The translations under genes and the position numbers were made by a program. The notes beneath the pieces were generated by a model. That model was not told the DNA's origin, ran no database searches, and worked only from the letters and a program-made list of their open reading frames with translations. From a bacterium (lineage in GTDB: Bacteria; Bacteroidota; Bacteroidia; Cytophagales; Cyclobacteriaceae), in contig JANSWY010000002.1 in the NCBI GenBank assembly GCA_024743255.1, positions 310,001-374,000 of the forward strand: a DNA stretch of 64,000 bases, read 5' to 3'. Shown one piece after another: positions 1 through 9,802 of this stretch; position 1 is the stretch's first letter, and each line of letters starts with the position of its first letter.

Positions 1-2977
1 CACAGTATCATTTGTAGGCTATGAAACTATTTCACAGGATGGAGTTTTCCTTGCTTTAGGACAAAACCTAAGTATCAATTTCGAATTAAGAGAGAGTTCT
101 GAGGAACTTCAAGAGTTAGTAGTTACCGCAGAGAGTGGCACTTTTGATGACGACAAACAAGGATTCAGTGCCAACTACGATAATACACTTATTCGTAAGA
201 TGCCAACCATCACAAGATCTAGTAGTGATATCTATCGTTTAACTCCAGCGTCAGACGGGAATTCATTTGGAGGTAGAAATGATCAGTACAATAACTTCTC
301 ACTTGATGGTTCAATATTTAACAATCCCTTCGGTCTTGATGCTGCTACTCCAGGAGGTCAAACAGATGCTCAACCTATTTCATTGGATGCCATTGATCAA
401 ATTCAGGTATCTATTGCTCCTTATGATGTAACACAAGCTGGATTTACTGGTGCTGCTATTAATGCGGTAACCAAAAGTGGTACAAACGAATTAAAAGGAA
501 CTGTATTTGGGTTTACCAGGTCTGATGCTTTGACTGGTAATAAAGTGGATGGAGAAGATATCATTGTTCCGGAATTAAACCAATTACAAACTGGGTTCAG
601 CTTAGGGGGACCAATTGTAAAAAATAAGGTTTTCTTCTTTGTGAATTTCGAATTGGAACGAAGAGAAGATCAAGGTTCTGCATTCGTTGCAAACTCTGGA
701 AGTGGAGCTCTTAATGAATCCAGAATTCCTGAGCAGGATCTAATTGATGTAAGAAATGCCTTACAATCAGTTGGCTATAACCCTGGAGAATACCAAGGCT
801 TTACACATGATACTGATAACCAAAAAGGTATTATCAAAATCGATTGGAACCTTAGCAAGAACCATACATTAGTAGCTACTTACAACTTCCTTGATGCTTC
901 TAAGATGAAGCCTGCTCACCCTTCTGCACTTGGTAGAAGAGGACCTGATGCGACTACACTTCAATTCCAAAATTCCGGATATCAGATTAATAATAAGATA
1001 CATTCAGGGTTACTTGAATTAAGGTCTTTGCTAGGAAATAAATTCTCTAATAAACTCCAGGTTGGTTATACCAAATTTGAAGATAGCAGAGATCCTATGA
1101 GTACTCCTTTCCCTGTTGTTAATATCAATCAATTTGGTGTAAGAGGGATTGTTGCTGGTCATGAACCGTTTTCAATCAATAACAGACTGGACCAGGACGT
1201 TTTTCAAATCACAAACAATTTTGACATATATGCTGGAAACCACACTTTAACAATTGGTACATCATTTGAAAGGTTTGCATTTGACAACTCATTCAACCTT
1301 GGTGTTTATGAGCCATTTGAAATACCTGGTGTAACTCCAGCTTACAATAACAATATCGACTATTATCCTGGAGGATCTTTCGGATTTGGGTTTAATTCTG
1401 TTGCTGAATTTCTTGCTTTCGCTAATACTACTAATACTGATGGAATTAGCCAACTGGAAAATATAGCTAATTATTCTCAAGGAGTTTTCGATGGAAACAA
1501 TGCCAATGACACTTGGGCTCTTGCAGAAACAAATGTGGGCCAATGGGCATTTTACATACAAGACAAAATCGCTGTAAATGATAATTTCACTTTAACTGCA
1601 GGTGTAAGAGTTGATGTACCTCTTTACTTCGATACAAGTGAGAAAATCCAGGAGAATATAGATAGGAACTGCTGCTACAATCCAGACATAGTCTATACAG
1701 ATGAAAATGGTGAGTCAATCCAATTTGATCACACGGTTTTGCCGGATCAAACTCCTTTGTTCTCTCCAAGAGTTGGGTTTAACTGGAATGTTGGAGGAGA
1801 ACAAAAGACTCAAATAAGAGGTGGAAGTGGGCTTTTCACTGGTAGACTACCATTTGTATGGATCGGTAACCAGGTAGCAAATCCCAATGACTTCTTCTAC
1901 AACATGACTGCACAGGATTTCAAGTTCCCACAAGTTTGGAGATCCAACATTGGTATTGATCAGGCATTTGGAGAAGGATGGATTGGAACTGTTGATCTTG
2001 CTTATACAAATGATGTAAATGCGATGATGGTAAGAAACTACGGTTTGGGAGGTGCTCCTCAGGGAACACTTAATGCGCCCGGTGATAATAGACCTTACTA
2101 TTTAAACACTCAAAAAATCAATAATGCTTACATCTTCACAAACACTGATGAAGGTAGAAGTATTAACCTAACTCTTGAGTTGAAAAGAAACTGGTCAAAC
2201 GGTCTTTATACCAGCCTCGCATACAATTATCTGGACGCTAAAGATGTTACATCAATTGAAGCAGAGATCACAAGTGACGCATTTGATAGAAATCCTACAT
2301 TAGGTGACGTTAATCAAACTGTTCTTGCTCCTTCTATTTATGGAAACAAGAACAGAGTGGTTGGTAATATCTACAAGACTTTCAGTTATTCCAGCAACAA
2401 ATGGGGAACTACAATCTCCATGTTCTTTGAATATGCTCAGGGAGGAAGGTTCAGTTATACTTATGCTGGTGATATCAACAATGATGGTGCATTCAGTTTT
2501 GGTAATGACCTGATTTACATCCCAACCGATTCTGAAATTGACAATATGAACTTTGCAGATACTCCTGATCCAGTAGATGGAACTACCGTTACAGCTGCTA
2601 CTCAAAGAGCTGCATTAAAATCGTTTATCGCTCAAGATGATTACCTGAGTGAAAACAGAGGTGAATATTCTGAAAGAAATGCTATTCTAAGTCCTTGGTT
2701 CTCAAGATGGGATTTCAGATTACTTCAGGATTACAATTTGTCTAATGGTCATCAAATACAGTTCAGTGTTGATGTGTTAAACATAGGGAACTTAATCAGC
2801 TCTAAATGGGGCATCAGACAATTCCCTACCAATACTCAAATCATTGGAGCAAGCACAGACGCAACAACTGGTGATGTGACTTACACATTTGATCCTTCTT
2901 TAACAGAAACTTTTACTCCAAGTACAGATTTATTGTCGAGATGGCAATTACAACTTGGGTTGAGATATACTTTCTAA
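1..2977 (+). CDS. TonB-dependent outer membrane receptor, Oar-like (5' end outside window)
   Basis: The reading frame is open from base 2 to the TAA at 2975-2977, so the N-terminus (signal peptide and most of a carboxypeptidase-regulatory-like domain) lies upstream of the window. The first visible residues (VSFVGYET, then FELRESSEELQELVVTA) look like the end of that beta-sandwich and the start of a plug domain. The plug contains FSLDGSIFNNPFGL and AINAVTKSGTN, followed by a long beta-barrel ending in LGLRYTF with a terminal Phe, as is usual for outer membrane barrels. Oar-like receptors take up substrates or act in surface adhesion, powered by TonB/ExbBD. The substrate cannot be read. Methionines around base 200 are internal, not the true start. 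The gene is followed by a terminator-like hairpin. Confidence 0.9.
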   Translation, partial: TVSFVGYETISQDGVFLALGQNLSINFELRESSEELQELVVTAESGTFDDDKQGFSANYDNTLIRKMPTITRSSSDIYRLTPASDGNSFGGRNDQYNNFSLDGSIFNNPFGLDAATPGGQTDAQPISLDAIDQIQVSIAPYDVTQAGFTGAAINAVTKSGTNELKGTVFGFTRSDALTGNKVDGEDIIVPELNQLQTGFSLGGPIVKNKVFFFVNFELERREDQGSAFVANSGSGALNESRIPEQDLIDVRNALQSVGYNPGEYQGFTHDTDNQKGIIKIDWNLSKNHTLVATYNFLDASKMKPAHPSALGRRGPDATTLQFQNSGYQINNKIHSGLLELRSLLGNKFSNKLQVGYTKFEDSRDPMSTPFPVVNINQFGVRGIVAGHEPFSINNRLDQDVFQITNNFDIYAGNHTLTIGTSFERFAFDNSFNLGVYEPFEIPGVTPAYNNNIDYYPGGSFGFGFNSVAEFLAFANTTNTDGISQLENIANYSQGVFDGNNANDTWALAETNVGQWAFYIQDKIAVNDNFTLTAGVRVDVPLYFDTSEKIQENIDRNCCYNPDIVYTDENGESIQFDHTVLPDQTPLFSPRVGFNWNVGGEQKTQIRGGSGLFTGRLPFVWIGNQVANPNDFFYNMTAQDFKFPQVWRSNIGIDQAFGEGWIGTVDLAYTNDVNAMMVRNYGLGGAPQGTLNAPGDNRPYYLNTQKINNAYIFTNTDEGRSINLTLELKRNWSNGLYTSLAYNYLDAKDVTSIEAEITSDAFDRNPTLGDVNQTVLAPSIYGNKNRVVGNIYKTFSYSSNKWGTTISMFFEYAQGGRFSYTYAGDINNDGAFSFGNDLIYIPTDSEIDNMNFADTPDPVDGTTVTAATQRAALKSFIAQDDYLSENRGEYSERNAILSPWFSRWDFRLLQDYNLSNGHQIQFSVDVLNIGNLISSKWGIRQFPTNTQIIGASTDATTGDVTYTFDPSLTETFTPSTDLLSRWQLQLGLRYTF

Positions 2978-2997
2978 GATAATTTTATCAATGGTAG

Positions 2998-3029
2998 AAA
3001 CCGTTCCGGGAAACTGGAGCGTTTTTTTT
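2998..3029 (+). terminator. Intrinsic terminator after the TonB receptor
   Basis: An imperfect stem (AAAC, bulged C, GTTCC paired with GGAGC and GTTT, one G-U pair) has the loop GGGAAACT and runs into eight T residues. It begins 21 bases after the receptor stop codon. Confidence 0.7.
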
Positions 3030-3075
3030 GTTGTCAGTTATTGTCAGTTTTCAGTAAACGCGTTGCGGGTTACGA

Positions 3076-3097
3076 GGTTGTTCTCCTGCGGAGAACC
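3076..3097. repeat. Short GC-richer hairpin in spacer
   Basis: GGTT and CTCC pair with GGAGAACC across a small loop with a 3-base bulge, inside a locally GC-richer patch (about 3057-3110) of the otherwise AT-rich spacer. It looks like the intergenic hairpin DNA at 9742-9940. No coding capacity is seen. Confidence 0.35.
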
Positions 3098-3131
3098 TAC
3101 GAGTTTGCCTTAAAGACTGATGTATTTTGAT

Positions 3132-3341
3132 CATATAGAAATGAATGCTGACCATACCAAATTATGTACAGGCCAAACCGAAACATGTTCTGACTGTATC
3201 GGTATCAATGCTGGCCGCACCGGAATATAATCTGACAGTACAGAAATGAATGCTGACAGCACAGAAATATGCACTGACCGTATAGAAATGAATGCTGACT
3301 GCTTCGAAATATTTTCTTGCCGCATAGAAATGAATATTGAC
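3132..3341. repeat. Degenerate 21-bp tandem repeat, 10 units
   Basis: Ten consecutive units of exactly 21 bp begin at 3132, 3153, 3174, 3195, 3216, 3237, 3258, 3279, 3300 and 3321. A decayed eleventh may follow at 3342. The consensus is about NGYAYAGAAATGAATGCTGAC. The units at 3132, 3237 and 3279 are nearly identical and the others have drifted. The period is a multiple of three, so frames across it give heptapeptide repeats on the minus strand, but none has a convincing start or family resemblance. The array fills most of the 2978-3461 spacer between the receptor and the amylase. Confidence 0.85.
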
Positions 3342-3379
3342 TGCAGAACATATTACATTTGATATGATAGAGTAACAAA

Positions 3380-3409
3380 AAAGTGGCAGATTCAACATCC
3401 TGCCACTTT
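3380..3409 (-). terminator. Intrinsic terminator of the amylase gene
   Basis: A perfect 10-bp stem, AAAGTGGCAG paired with CTGCCACTTT, is separated by 10 bases. On the minus strand it is followed by six T residues. It lies about 50 bases after the amylase stop codon. Confidence 0.85.
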
Positions 3410-3461
3410 ATTAATTCTAAATCAGAATTTCGAAACTCTAAACTCAAGACTCAAAATTCCA

Positions 3462-6400
3462 TCACCTCCTAATCACTAATCGTTTGCTTATCATGCCTTG
3501 AGCTGAAAATGCTCGGTAGAAATAAACACCTTCAGGAAAGACACTTACATCTACTGCAATACTGTGATTTCCTTTTATAAATTGTTTATCAGTGAGATTA
3601 GATATTAATTGGCCATGCATATTGTATAGAGCAATTCGAATATTTTGATCTTCTGGTACACTAAAATCCAGAGTTGCAAAACTGCTACTTGGGTTTGGAT
3701 ATGCTTGTCCTAGTGTATATGTAAAAGTCTCTTCAAATAATTGCGAATCCCCCTCTACCCTGGCACTACTTGACCAGCCATTATCGTAATATCCTTCTCC
3801 ACATCTTGATAAATCCATCGTCTGAGATCCTCCATTATCGTTGAATACAATATTGGTACACTCTGCTCCTTCTATTGTGTAGCTCCACCAGCCGTTATTG
3901 TCATTTTGCATTTGAACACCAGGCCAATTGGTTCCAGGAATTCCGGCTGGTGTTATATTCCAATAGTGCATTCTTGCTGTCCCCCAACTGGTTGGTTTTA
4001 GGAAATGTATTGTTAAGCCTGCTGGCGGTTCTGGTTTGGAGTCGTACCATTGTCCGTCAACATACCAACCCTCAGAACATCTTGTTAAATCTGGAGTCTG
4101 TCCTCCCCCATTGTTACTGAATATAACATTAGCACATTCAGCTCCAACAAATGTGTATTTGTACCAGCCATCACCTTCGGGTTCCATATCATTACCTGGC
4201 CAGCCAATTGTTTCGCCCGACGGAACTACTCCCCAGAAGTATATTTTAGGGTTAGCATATCCATTAGGTTTATAATGAACAACTAAGTCCGACGATGGAG
4301 GATTAAATGTATATGTTTCTTCAGCAACGGGACTTGATTGATCAATATCGTCAAAAGAAACTGCCTTAATTGTTGTTGTAGACGTTATATCAAAACTTCC
4401 GGAATAAGGAATTGACGCTTGAGTAGGATCAGTACCATTATCCGTATAGAAAATTGCCGGGCTTGGATCAGTATCATCTGTAGCGGAAAGAGTGATTGTT
4501 ACAACATCACCTTCAGTGAAGTTACCTCCTGCTGGGCTTATGGTAATTGTTGGTGGACTGTTGACTGGCGGTCTTGGATCTGTGCTGTGCCAAACGCCAT
4601 TAATATCATACCAGCCTGTCCCAACTCTGAAAAGATCATCTGTTTGATCTCCTCCATTATCATTAAATACCAGGTTTGTACTTTGAATCCCTACAAAATC
4701 GTATCTGTACCAGCCGTCACCTTCACTCGCCATAGTTGGTCCTGGCCAGGTACTGTTTGATACAATTCCTGCTGGAGACGCGCTCCAATGATGAATATTA
4801 GCTGTGGACCAATTAGCAGGTTTTTCAAAGTAAATTGATAATACATCGGCATCACCAATGATATAATCTCTAGTTACTACTGAAGACTGTACACCATTGT
4901 TGTCCCTTGCCATAGCCTTGACGGTGGTAGTTTCATTTATAGTGATTGGTCCATTGTATACATTACTGGATGTAGTTGGATCTACTCCTGTGGTAGTGTA
5001 GTATATTGTAGTAGGGTTGTTCTGAGAAGTCGCAGACATGGTGACCTGAATCGGATCAGCATAGATTCCACCATCTGGGGAAATATTCACAACCGGAACA
5101 GAGCCGCCTGTACCAGGTTGGAAGAACCCAACACCATTTCCTCCGATCATTCCAGGACCATTTAACACATAAATTCCGGCAGAAGCTGGTTGCACAGTGA
5201 AACTAATTGACCCATTGTTTACCTGAATTTCATTTCCTGTTACGGCATCACGATAAGTTCCATTAGTAAGTCCTGAGAAGTTAAAAGTAACTTGCCCGTC
5301 TTTTGCCAGACCTACTGCTACTTCACTATCTCCATGAACTCTAACGTAACCAACGCCATTTCCACCTCCATTACCGTCCCATCTCCAGGACCCTTTTTGT
5401 AGGGCAGGAATAGCTCTCCTCATTGCGTTTAGCTTCTTGATATGTTGATACATTATGTGATTTGGTGCATTATCAAATTCAGCACCATAATATGCTCTAC
5501 CTGTCAAATCAATTGACTGCTCAATTCCAGCTGCATTGTGAATATCAGCGTATTCTCCTGCTTTAAATCTTGTTTCTGTTCCGTAATAAACAATCGGAAT
5601 TCCTCTCCATGTAAACATGAAGTTCATAGCTGCTGCAAGATTTTCTGTTGTACCTCCGTACCTTCTGTTCCAATCATTGTTTGGACCAAAATCATGATTA
5701 TCCAACCATGTTAAAAGAGTAGATGGATCGCTGTATAAGTGGTCATATCTTGCTGCAGCAGTTACACCTGAGAAATTCTGACCTTCTTCAAATACTCCAT
5801 GAAAAGTAGCTTGAGCAAAGAAGTCAATTACTGCAATTCCAGAATTCGCAGAATTATTCACATCACCTCTCCAGGTATAGTAGTGCGGGTTTATTTCTTC
5901 GAGATTGTGTAATTCATGTCTAAGCTGAGCTACTTCTCCAAATATGAATAAGTCTGGATTGGCTTCTTTGAAACGATCATAAAAATAAAGCACATCATCC
6001 TTACTCATGTGTTTCATGGTATCCCATCTAAACCCGTCCACACCCATGTTAATAAATGTAGTGTAAGCAGCAACCAAGTAATCTCGGACCACCTGGCTTC
6101 CAGTATTGAGATCGGGTGTGTCTCCTGCTAATGCTCTGTTGTGTAAGTTCTCTGTATCATCAAACCCCTGAGCAAACCCATTTCCGGAATGATGGTACCA
6201 GTTCGGATCAGAAGTATCAACATAACTCTCCTTGCTTGGCCATTGGAAGGCTGCCAGGTTCTGATTGTAAGGTGGTGGCATCTTGGCAAGGTTTGCTCTA
6301 CTCCAAATTCTTCCATCATCAGGATTTGCAGTAAGCCCATCGTATTCCCAATTAGGATTGTCTTGCAAAGGATTTCCATTCAAATCCTGACCCCAAGGTT

Positions 6401-6917
6401 GAGTTGGATCAGTATTGTATTTGATCTCAGCGACATCTTTGATTCCAAATCTTCCAGAGTGATTAGTCACTACGTCCAATACAATCTTCATTCCTCTTGC
6501 ATGAACTTCATTAATAAGATCCTGGAATGTAGCACCTGGAGATTCAAGTCTTGGGTCCACTTTTGTAAAATCCCAAGCATGGTAACCATGATAATCCAGT
6601 GGTCCACGGTTTTGTACAATTGGAGTAATCCAAATTGCAGTGAATCCGAGATCCTGGATGTAATCTAACTTCTCAATAAGACCTTTAAAGTCTCCTCTCC
6701 ATGTAACATCTTGTGGATCGGTTATTAATGGATTAAGATTTGGATCAGGATTATAAGAGCTCCACTCTGTTGGTGCGTTATTATTGGGGTCACCATCGAA
6801 GAATCTTGTGGTCATTAAAAAGTAGATCGATTCTTCTCTAAAATCTACTTGCGCTTTGCCGGGAATGACTGAAAGACACATCAATCCTGTCAGCAAACAC
6901 AGTACTGCTTTCTTCAT
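3462..6917 (-). CDS. Secreted GH13 alpha-amylase with starch-binding modules and T9SS sorting domain
   Basis: This is an extracellular or surface-anchored starch hydrolase of 1151 aa. The chosen start MKKAVLCLLTGLM gives a clean signal peptide cut near GKAQ; an ATG at 6962 would add 15 implausible residues. All four GH13 motifs are present: DVVTNH (about 148-153), GFRWDTMKH with the nucleophile Asp near 299, FGEV with the acid/base Glu near 328, and LDNHD near 405-409. After the catalytic domain come two chitobiase-like beta-sandwich linkers (ISPDGG and ISPAGG starts) and three repeated modules resembling CBM26 starch-binding domains (about 695-785, 875-965, 967-1060). Each of the three has a WPG and a NDNGG or SNNGG motif. 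The last 83 residues (LGQAYPNPSS onward, ending LVIRR) form a T9SS type A sorting domain. No SusCD pair lies next to it. Confidence 0.93.
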   Translation of the reverse strand: MKKAVLCLLTGLMCLSVIPGKAQVDFREESIYFLMTTRFFDGDPNNNAPTEWSSYNPDPNLNPLITDPQDVTWRGDFKGLIEKLDYIQDLGFTAIWITPIVQNRGPLDYHGYHAWDFTKVDPRLESPGATFQDLINEVHARGMKIVLDVVTNHSGRFGIKDVAEIKYNTDPTQPWGQDLNGNPLQDNPNWEYDGLTANPDDGRIWSRANLAKMPPPYNQNLAAFQWPSKESYVDTSDPNWYHHSGNGFAQGFDDTENLHNRALAGDTPDLNTGSQVVRDYLVAAYTTFINMGVDGFRWDTMKHMSKDDVLYFYDRFKEANPDLFIFGEVAQLRHELHNLEEINPHYYTWRGDVNNSANSGIAVIDFFAQATFHGVFEEGQNFSGVTAAARYDHLYSDPSTLLTWLDNHDFGPNNDWNRRYGGTTENLAAAMNFMFTWRGIPIVYYGTETRFKAGEYADIHNAAGIEQSIDLTGRAYYGAEFDNAPNHIMYQHIKKLNAMRRAIPALQKGSWRWDGNGGGNGVGYVRVHGDSEVAVGLAKDGQVTFNFSGLTNGTYRDAVTGNEIQVNNGSISFTVQPASAGIYVLNGPGMIGGNGVGFFQPGTGGSVPVVNISPDGGIYADPIQVTMSATSQNNPTTIYYTTTGVDPTTSSNVYNGPITINETTTVKAMARDNNGVQSSVVTRDYIIGDADVLSIYFEKPANWSTANIHHWSASPAGIVSNSTWPGPTMASEGDGWYRYDFVGIQSTNLVFNDNGGDQTDDLFRVGTGWYDINGVWHSTDPRPPVNSPPTITISPAGGNFTEGDVVTITLSATDDTDPSPAIFYTDNGTDPTQASIPYSGSFDITSTTTIKAVSFDDIDQSSPVAEETYTFNPPSSDLVVHYKPNGYANPKIYFWGVVPSGETIGWPGNDMEPEGDGWYKYTFVGAECANVIFSNNGGGQTPDLTRCSEGWYVDGQWYDSKPEPPAGLTIHFLKPTSWGTARMHYWNITPAGIPGTNWPGVQMQNDNNGWWSYTIEGAECTNIVFNDNGGSQTMDLSRCGEGYYDNGWSSSARVEGDSQLFEETFTYTLGQAYPNPSSSFATLDFSVPEDQNIRIALYNMHGQLISNLTDKQFIKGNHSIAVDVSVFPEGVYFYRAFSAQGMISKRLVIRR

Positions 6918-7188
6918 TTTTACATTTATAGGTTTAAGTAAACAATTGACACTTGGAACCATCGCATATGTTCCAATTTAGTATCTCAATTTATAGTTCC
7001 TTAAAATTGAATTCGTGTCAATCCTTCAATTGATCCCTAATATGATTTCGGTTTTTTAGAATATTTTAAATTATTCATTCAGAAAATTAAATTTTCATAT
7101 CAATTTTCATAACTCATCACAAATAACGGCACATTTCAAATAACCTTTGGTTTTAAAATCAGTCTGACGAAAAAATAAGTGTCAATAA

Positions 7189-7226
7189 AAAAGGTGTCAA
7201 CCATAAATCACTGGTTGACACCTTTT
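7189..7226 (-). terminator. Intrinsic terminator of the ABC permease gene
   Basis: A perfect 15-bp inverted repeat (AAAAGGTGTCAACCA and its complement) has an 8-base loop and lies about 30 bases after the permease stop. The minus-strand side continues with T residues. The rest of the 6918-7188 spacer should hold the amylase promoter, but no recognised motif was found there. Confidence 0.85.
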
Positions 7227-7254
7227 GTGAGTGCCATATTATAATCTGATTTCT

Positions 7255-9669
7255 TTATTCATCCTTAAGAGAATCAACTGGGTTGACAATTGCAGACCTC
7301 AGTGCCTGATATCCCACCACAAGTAAACCAAAGACAAGCGCCAAAAGACCTGCTCCTATGAAAACAGTTGGGTTTACAGAGATACTGTAAGCAAAATCTT
7401 CCAGCCAATCTGTTGCCCAAAAGTATGAAAGTGGAGCTGCTATGATTATTGCAATCACAATCAACTTTAGAAAATCTTTAGAAAGCATCATAATAATTGA
7501 ATTAACAGAAGCGCCAAGTACCTTCCTTACTCCTATTTCCTTTGTTTTCTGTCCAGCTGTGTATGCCGCTAAGCCTAGTAAACCAATACAAGCGATGAAG
7601 ATTGCCAACATTGAGAAAATTGTAAATATGCTACTTGAGGTCCTTTCATTTTGGTAGAAGTCGGCTAATTGTTCATCCACAAAGTGATGTTTAAATGGAT
7701 TTCCTGGAGACAGTTCACTCCATCTTGATTCAATAGCAGACAAAACAGTTGAAGACTCCCCGCTGATTCTAACTGGCATAAAATTACCAGGAAGACCTGC
7801 GTCATTATGCATAATTGCTAATGGCTCTATTGTTCTGTGTAATGATTGGTAATGATAATCATCGATTACTCCTACAATTGTAAATGTTCTGTTTTGTGTA
7901 GGATCATTCTGTACATCTGTTACTTTCTTACCAATTGGATCTTTGATATTTAGTTTTTCAATGAATGACTTATTTAAAATGACACTTAATGAATCATTGA
8001 ATTCCCGTTGAAAGCCTCTACCTTCCAGAATTTCAATACCCATAGTCTCCAGAAAATTATCATCAATTGCAATCTGTCTACATACATAGCTTTCCTCTTC
8101 GGTTCCCTCAACTTTCATTACCAGACCTGGATAAAAACCACCTGGCATTGAAGTAGTATTACCAGCTTGCTCCACTCCTCGTTGAGAAAGAAGGAATTGT
8201 CTGAAAGTTTCTGTTTTGTCTTGCAACAGAGCGGTATTTTCAACCACAAGTACCTGATCCTTAGTAAAACCCATCTCTTTATTGACCATGAAGTTCATCT
8301 GATTATAAATGATGATCGTGCAGGAGATCAAGAAGATAGAAATAGCAAATTGAAGTACTACTAGACCGTTTCTTAGGTTCCTACCTGTTTTAGATGACTT
8401 CATTTTACCTTTCAAAACACTTACTGGTTTAAATGCTGAAAGTACAAATGCTGGATATGCTCCTGCAAGTAACCCAACCGTCAGCGCCACACCTAAAACA
8501 AGTAAAACGTTAGTCCATGAAAGTAGCATAGTAAAAGAAATGTCTCTTTCTGCTAGTTGGCTAAATGGAGGTAATAAGAAATAAACAAGCCCAATTGCAA
8601 TTACCAAACCACTCAGGCTAATCATGATTGATTCAGTAAGAAATTGATTAATTAATTGCTGCTTAAGAGATCCTAAAACCTTCCTCACTCCTACTTCTTT
8701 TGCTCTTTCTGTTGATCTGGCTGTGGAAAGGTTCATAAAGTTAATAGCGGCAATTACCAATATGAATAAAGCAATCGCTGTGAAAACCATTACATAAGTA
8801 AGGTTACCATTATTCTTAAATTCTCCTTCTCTATGCGAGTTGAGATGAATATCCTTCACGTTTTGCAATGAATAGACATATCCATTTCCTGCAGCAACAT
8901 ATTCATCATAGGATATTCCGTTTCTTCTTTGCATCTGGCCTTCAGCATACTTTTTAATAAATGCAGGAATCTTTGCTTCAAGAGATTTGTAATCAGAACC
9001 TTCTTTCAATTTCACATAAGTAATTGTCGCAAAGCTTAGCCAGTTTTCCTGATTGTAAAATGGGAATGATTTTAATGAGGCAATCAGATCAAATTCGATA
9101 TGTGAGTTTTCAGGGTAATCGTATGCTATTCCTGTAATGTCGAATTTACCAAAGTTGGTTTCCAGGACTTTACCAAGAGGATCTTCATTCCCAAAATACC
9201 TCTTTGCAGTTGATTCAGTAATAACCAATGAGTTGGGTTTATCCAATGCAGTTTCCTTATCTCCCGACTTAAGTGGAATGCTCAATACATCGAACAAAGT
9301 AGAATCCGCTAGAATGAGTCTTTGCTCATCAAAAAATCGATCTCCGTTTCTAAATACCACGGAACCAAACGGAGGCTGAATTCTTGCTTGCTGGATTACC
9401 TCGGGAAAATCAACAACAAGTTGAGGGCCAATTGAATGAGGAATAACAGCATATTCTGTAGATCTACCAGGGTAAATCCTGTTTAGACCAAAACGATAAA
9501 TATTTTCATGGTCTTCCTGAAAGTCATCATATGAGCGTTCATATTGAACAAAAAGCATGATTAACAAACAGCAGGTAAAACCAATTGCTAATCCAAGAAT
9601 GTTTACGAGAGAAAATGCAGGTTTCTTAACCAGCGTACGATAGGCGATTCGAATGTAGTTCTTGATCAT
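7255..9669 (-). CDS. ABC transporter permease, MacB/FtsX type, 804 aa
   Basis: This inner-membrane protein has the duplicated layout of Bacteroidota MacB-like permeases. There is an N-terminal transmembrane helix (FSLVNILGLAIGFTCCLLIM), a periplasmic MacB_PCD domain, an FtsX core with three helices (about 285-420), a second single helix (LQFAISIFLISCTIIIY), a second periplasmic domain, and a C-terminal FtsX core ending NPVDSLKDE. ERAKEVGVRKVLG and QKTKEIGVRKVLG are the two repeated coupling segments that contact an ATPase. No ATP-binding subunit is adjacent, so its partner must be encoded elsewhere. Such proteins export lipoproteins, peptides or antimicrobials, or act as mechanotransmitters. 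The substrate cannot be predicted. Confidence 0.9.
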   Translation of the reverse strand: MIKNYIRIAYRTLVKKPAFSLVNILGLAIGFTCCLLIMLFVQYERSYDDFQEDHENIYRFGLNRIYPGRSTEYAVIPHSIGPQLVVDFPEVIQQARIQPPFGSVVFRNGDRFFDEQRLILADSTLFDVLSIPLKSGDKETALDKPNSLVITESTAKRYFGNEDPLGKVLETNFGKFDITGIAYDYPENSHIEFDLIASLKSFPFYNQENWLSFATITYVKLKEGSDYKSLEAKIPAFIKKYAEGQMQRRNGISYDEYVAAGNGYVYSLQNVKDIHLNSHREGEFKNNGNLTYVMVFTAIALFILVIAAINFMNLSTARSTERAKEVGVRKVLGSLKQQLINQFLTESIMISLSGLVIAIGLVYFLLPPFSQLAERDISFTMLLSWTNVLLVLGVALTVGLLAGAYPAFVLSAFKPVSVLKGKMKSSKTGRNLRNGLVVLQFAISIFLISCTIIIYNQMNFMVNKEMGFTKDQVLVVENTALLQDKTETFRQFLLSQRGVEQAGNTTSMPGGFYPGLVMKVEGTEEESYVCRQIAIDDNFLETMGIEILEGRGFQREFNDSLSVILNKSFIEKLNIKDPIGKKVTDVQNDPTQNRTFTIVGVIDDYHYQSLHRTIEPLAIMHNDAGLPGNFMPVRISGESSTVLSAIESRWSELSPGNPFKHHFVDEQLADFYQNERTSSSIFTIFSMLAIFIACIGLLGLAAYTAGQKTKEIGVRKVLGASVNSIIMMLSKDFLKLIVIAIIIAAPLSYFWATDWLEDFAYSISVNPTVFIGAGLLALVFGLLVVGYQALRSAIVNPVDSLKDE

Positions 9670-9741
9670 GATACAAGTAGTAGTAGGTTAATGATTATAC
9701 TGTTTTTTGGTGAAATTTGGTTTGGATTTTATTTGAGTGGT

Positions 9742-9767
9742 TCCGCCTTCACTAAAGTTTCGGCGGA
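9742..9767. repeat. Inverted repeat TCCGCC...GGCGGA
   Basis: A 6-bp GC-rich stem with a 14-base interior (TTCACTAAAGTTTC) stands out from the surrounding AT-rich DNA. There is no T-tract, so it is not a standard terminator. Confidence 0.4.
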
Positions 9768-9781
9768 CAAGTCCCTCTAAG

Positions 9782-9802
9782 TGTTGACTGTTGACTGTTG
9801 AC
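9782..9802. repeat. Three tandem copies of TGTTGAC
   Basis: A perfect 7-bp motif is repeated three times in the spacer, followed by TGG. It is short and likely a slippage product. Confidence 0.6.

Noticed and set aside
3132-3341. CRISPR array
   Set aside because: The 21-bp units are contiguous with no unique spacers, and no cas genes are present.
3131-3447. Three short minus-strand ORFs of 64-80 residues across the repeat array
   Set aside because: They exist because the 21-bp period is a codon multiple and avoids stops. The repeated heptapeptides have no start context, family resemblance or operon.
6918-6962. Amylase start at 6962
   Set aside because: The extra residues would sit before a normal signal peptide. 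The MKK start at 6917 gives a typical signal sequence.
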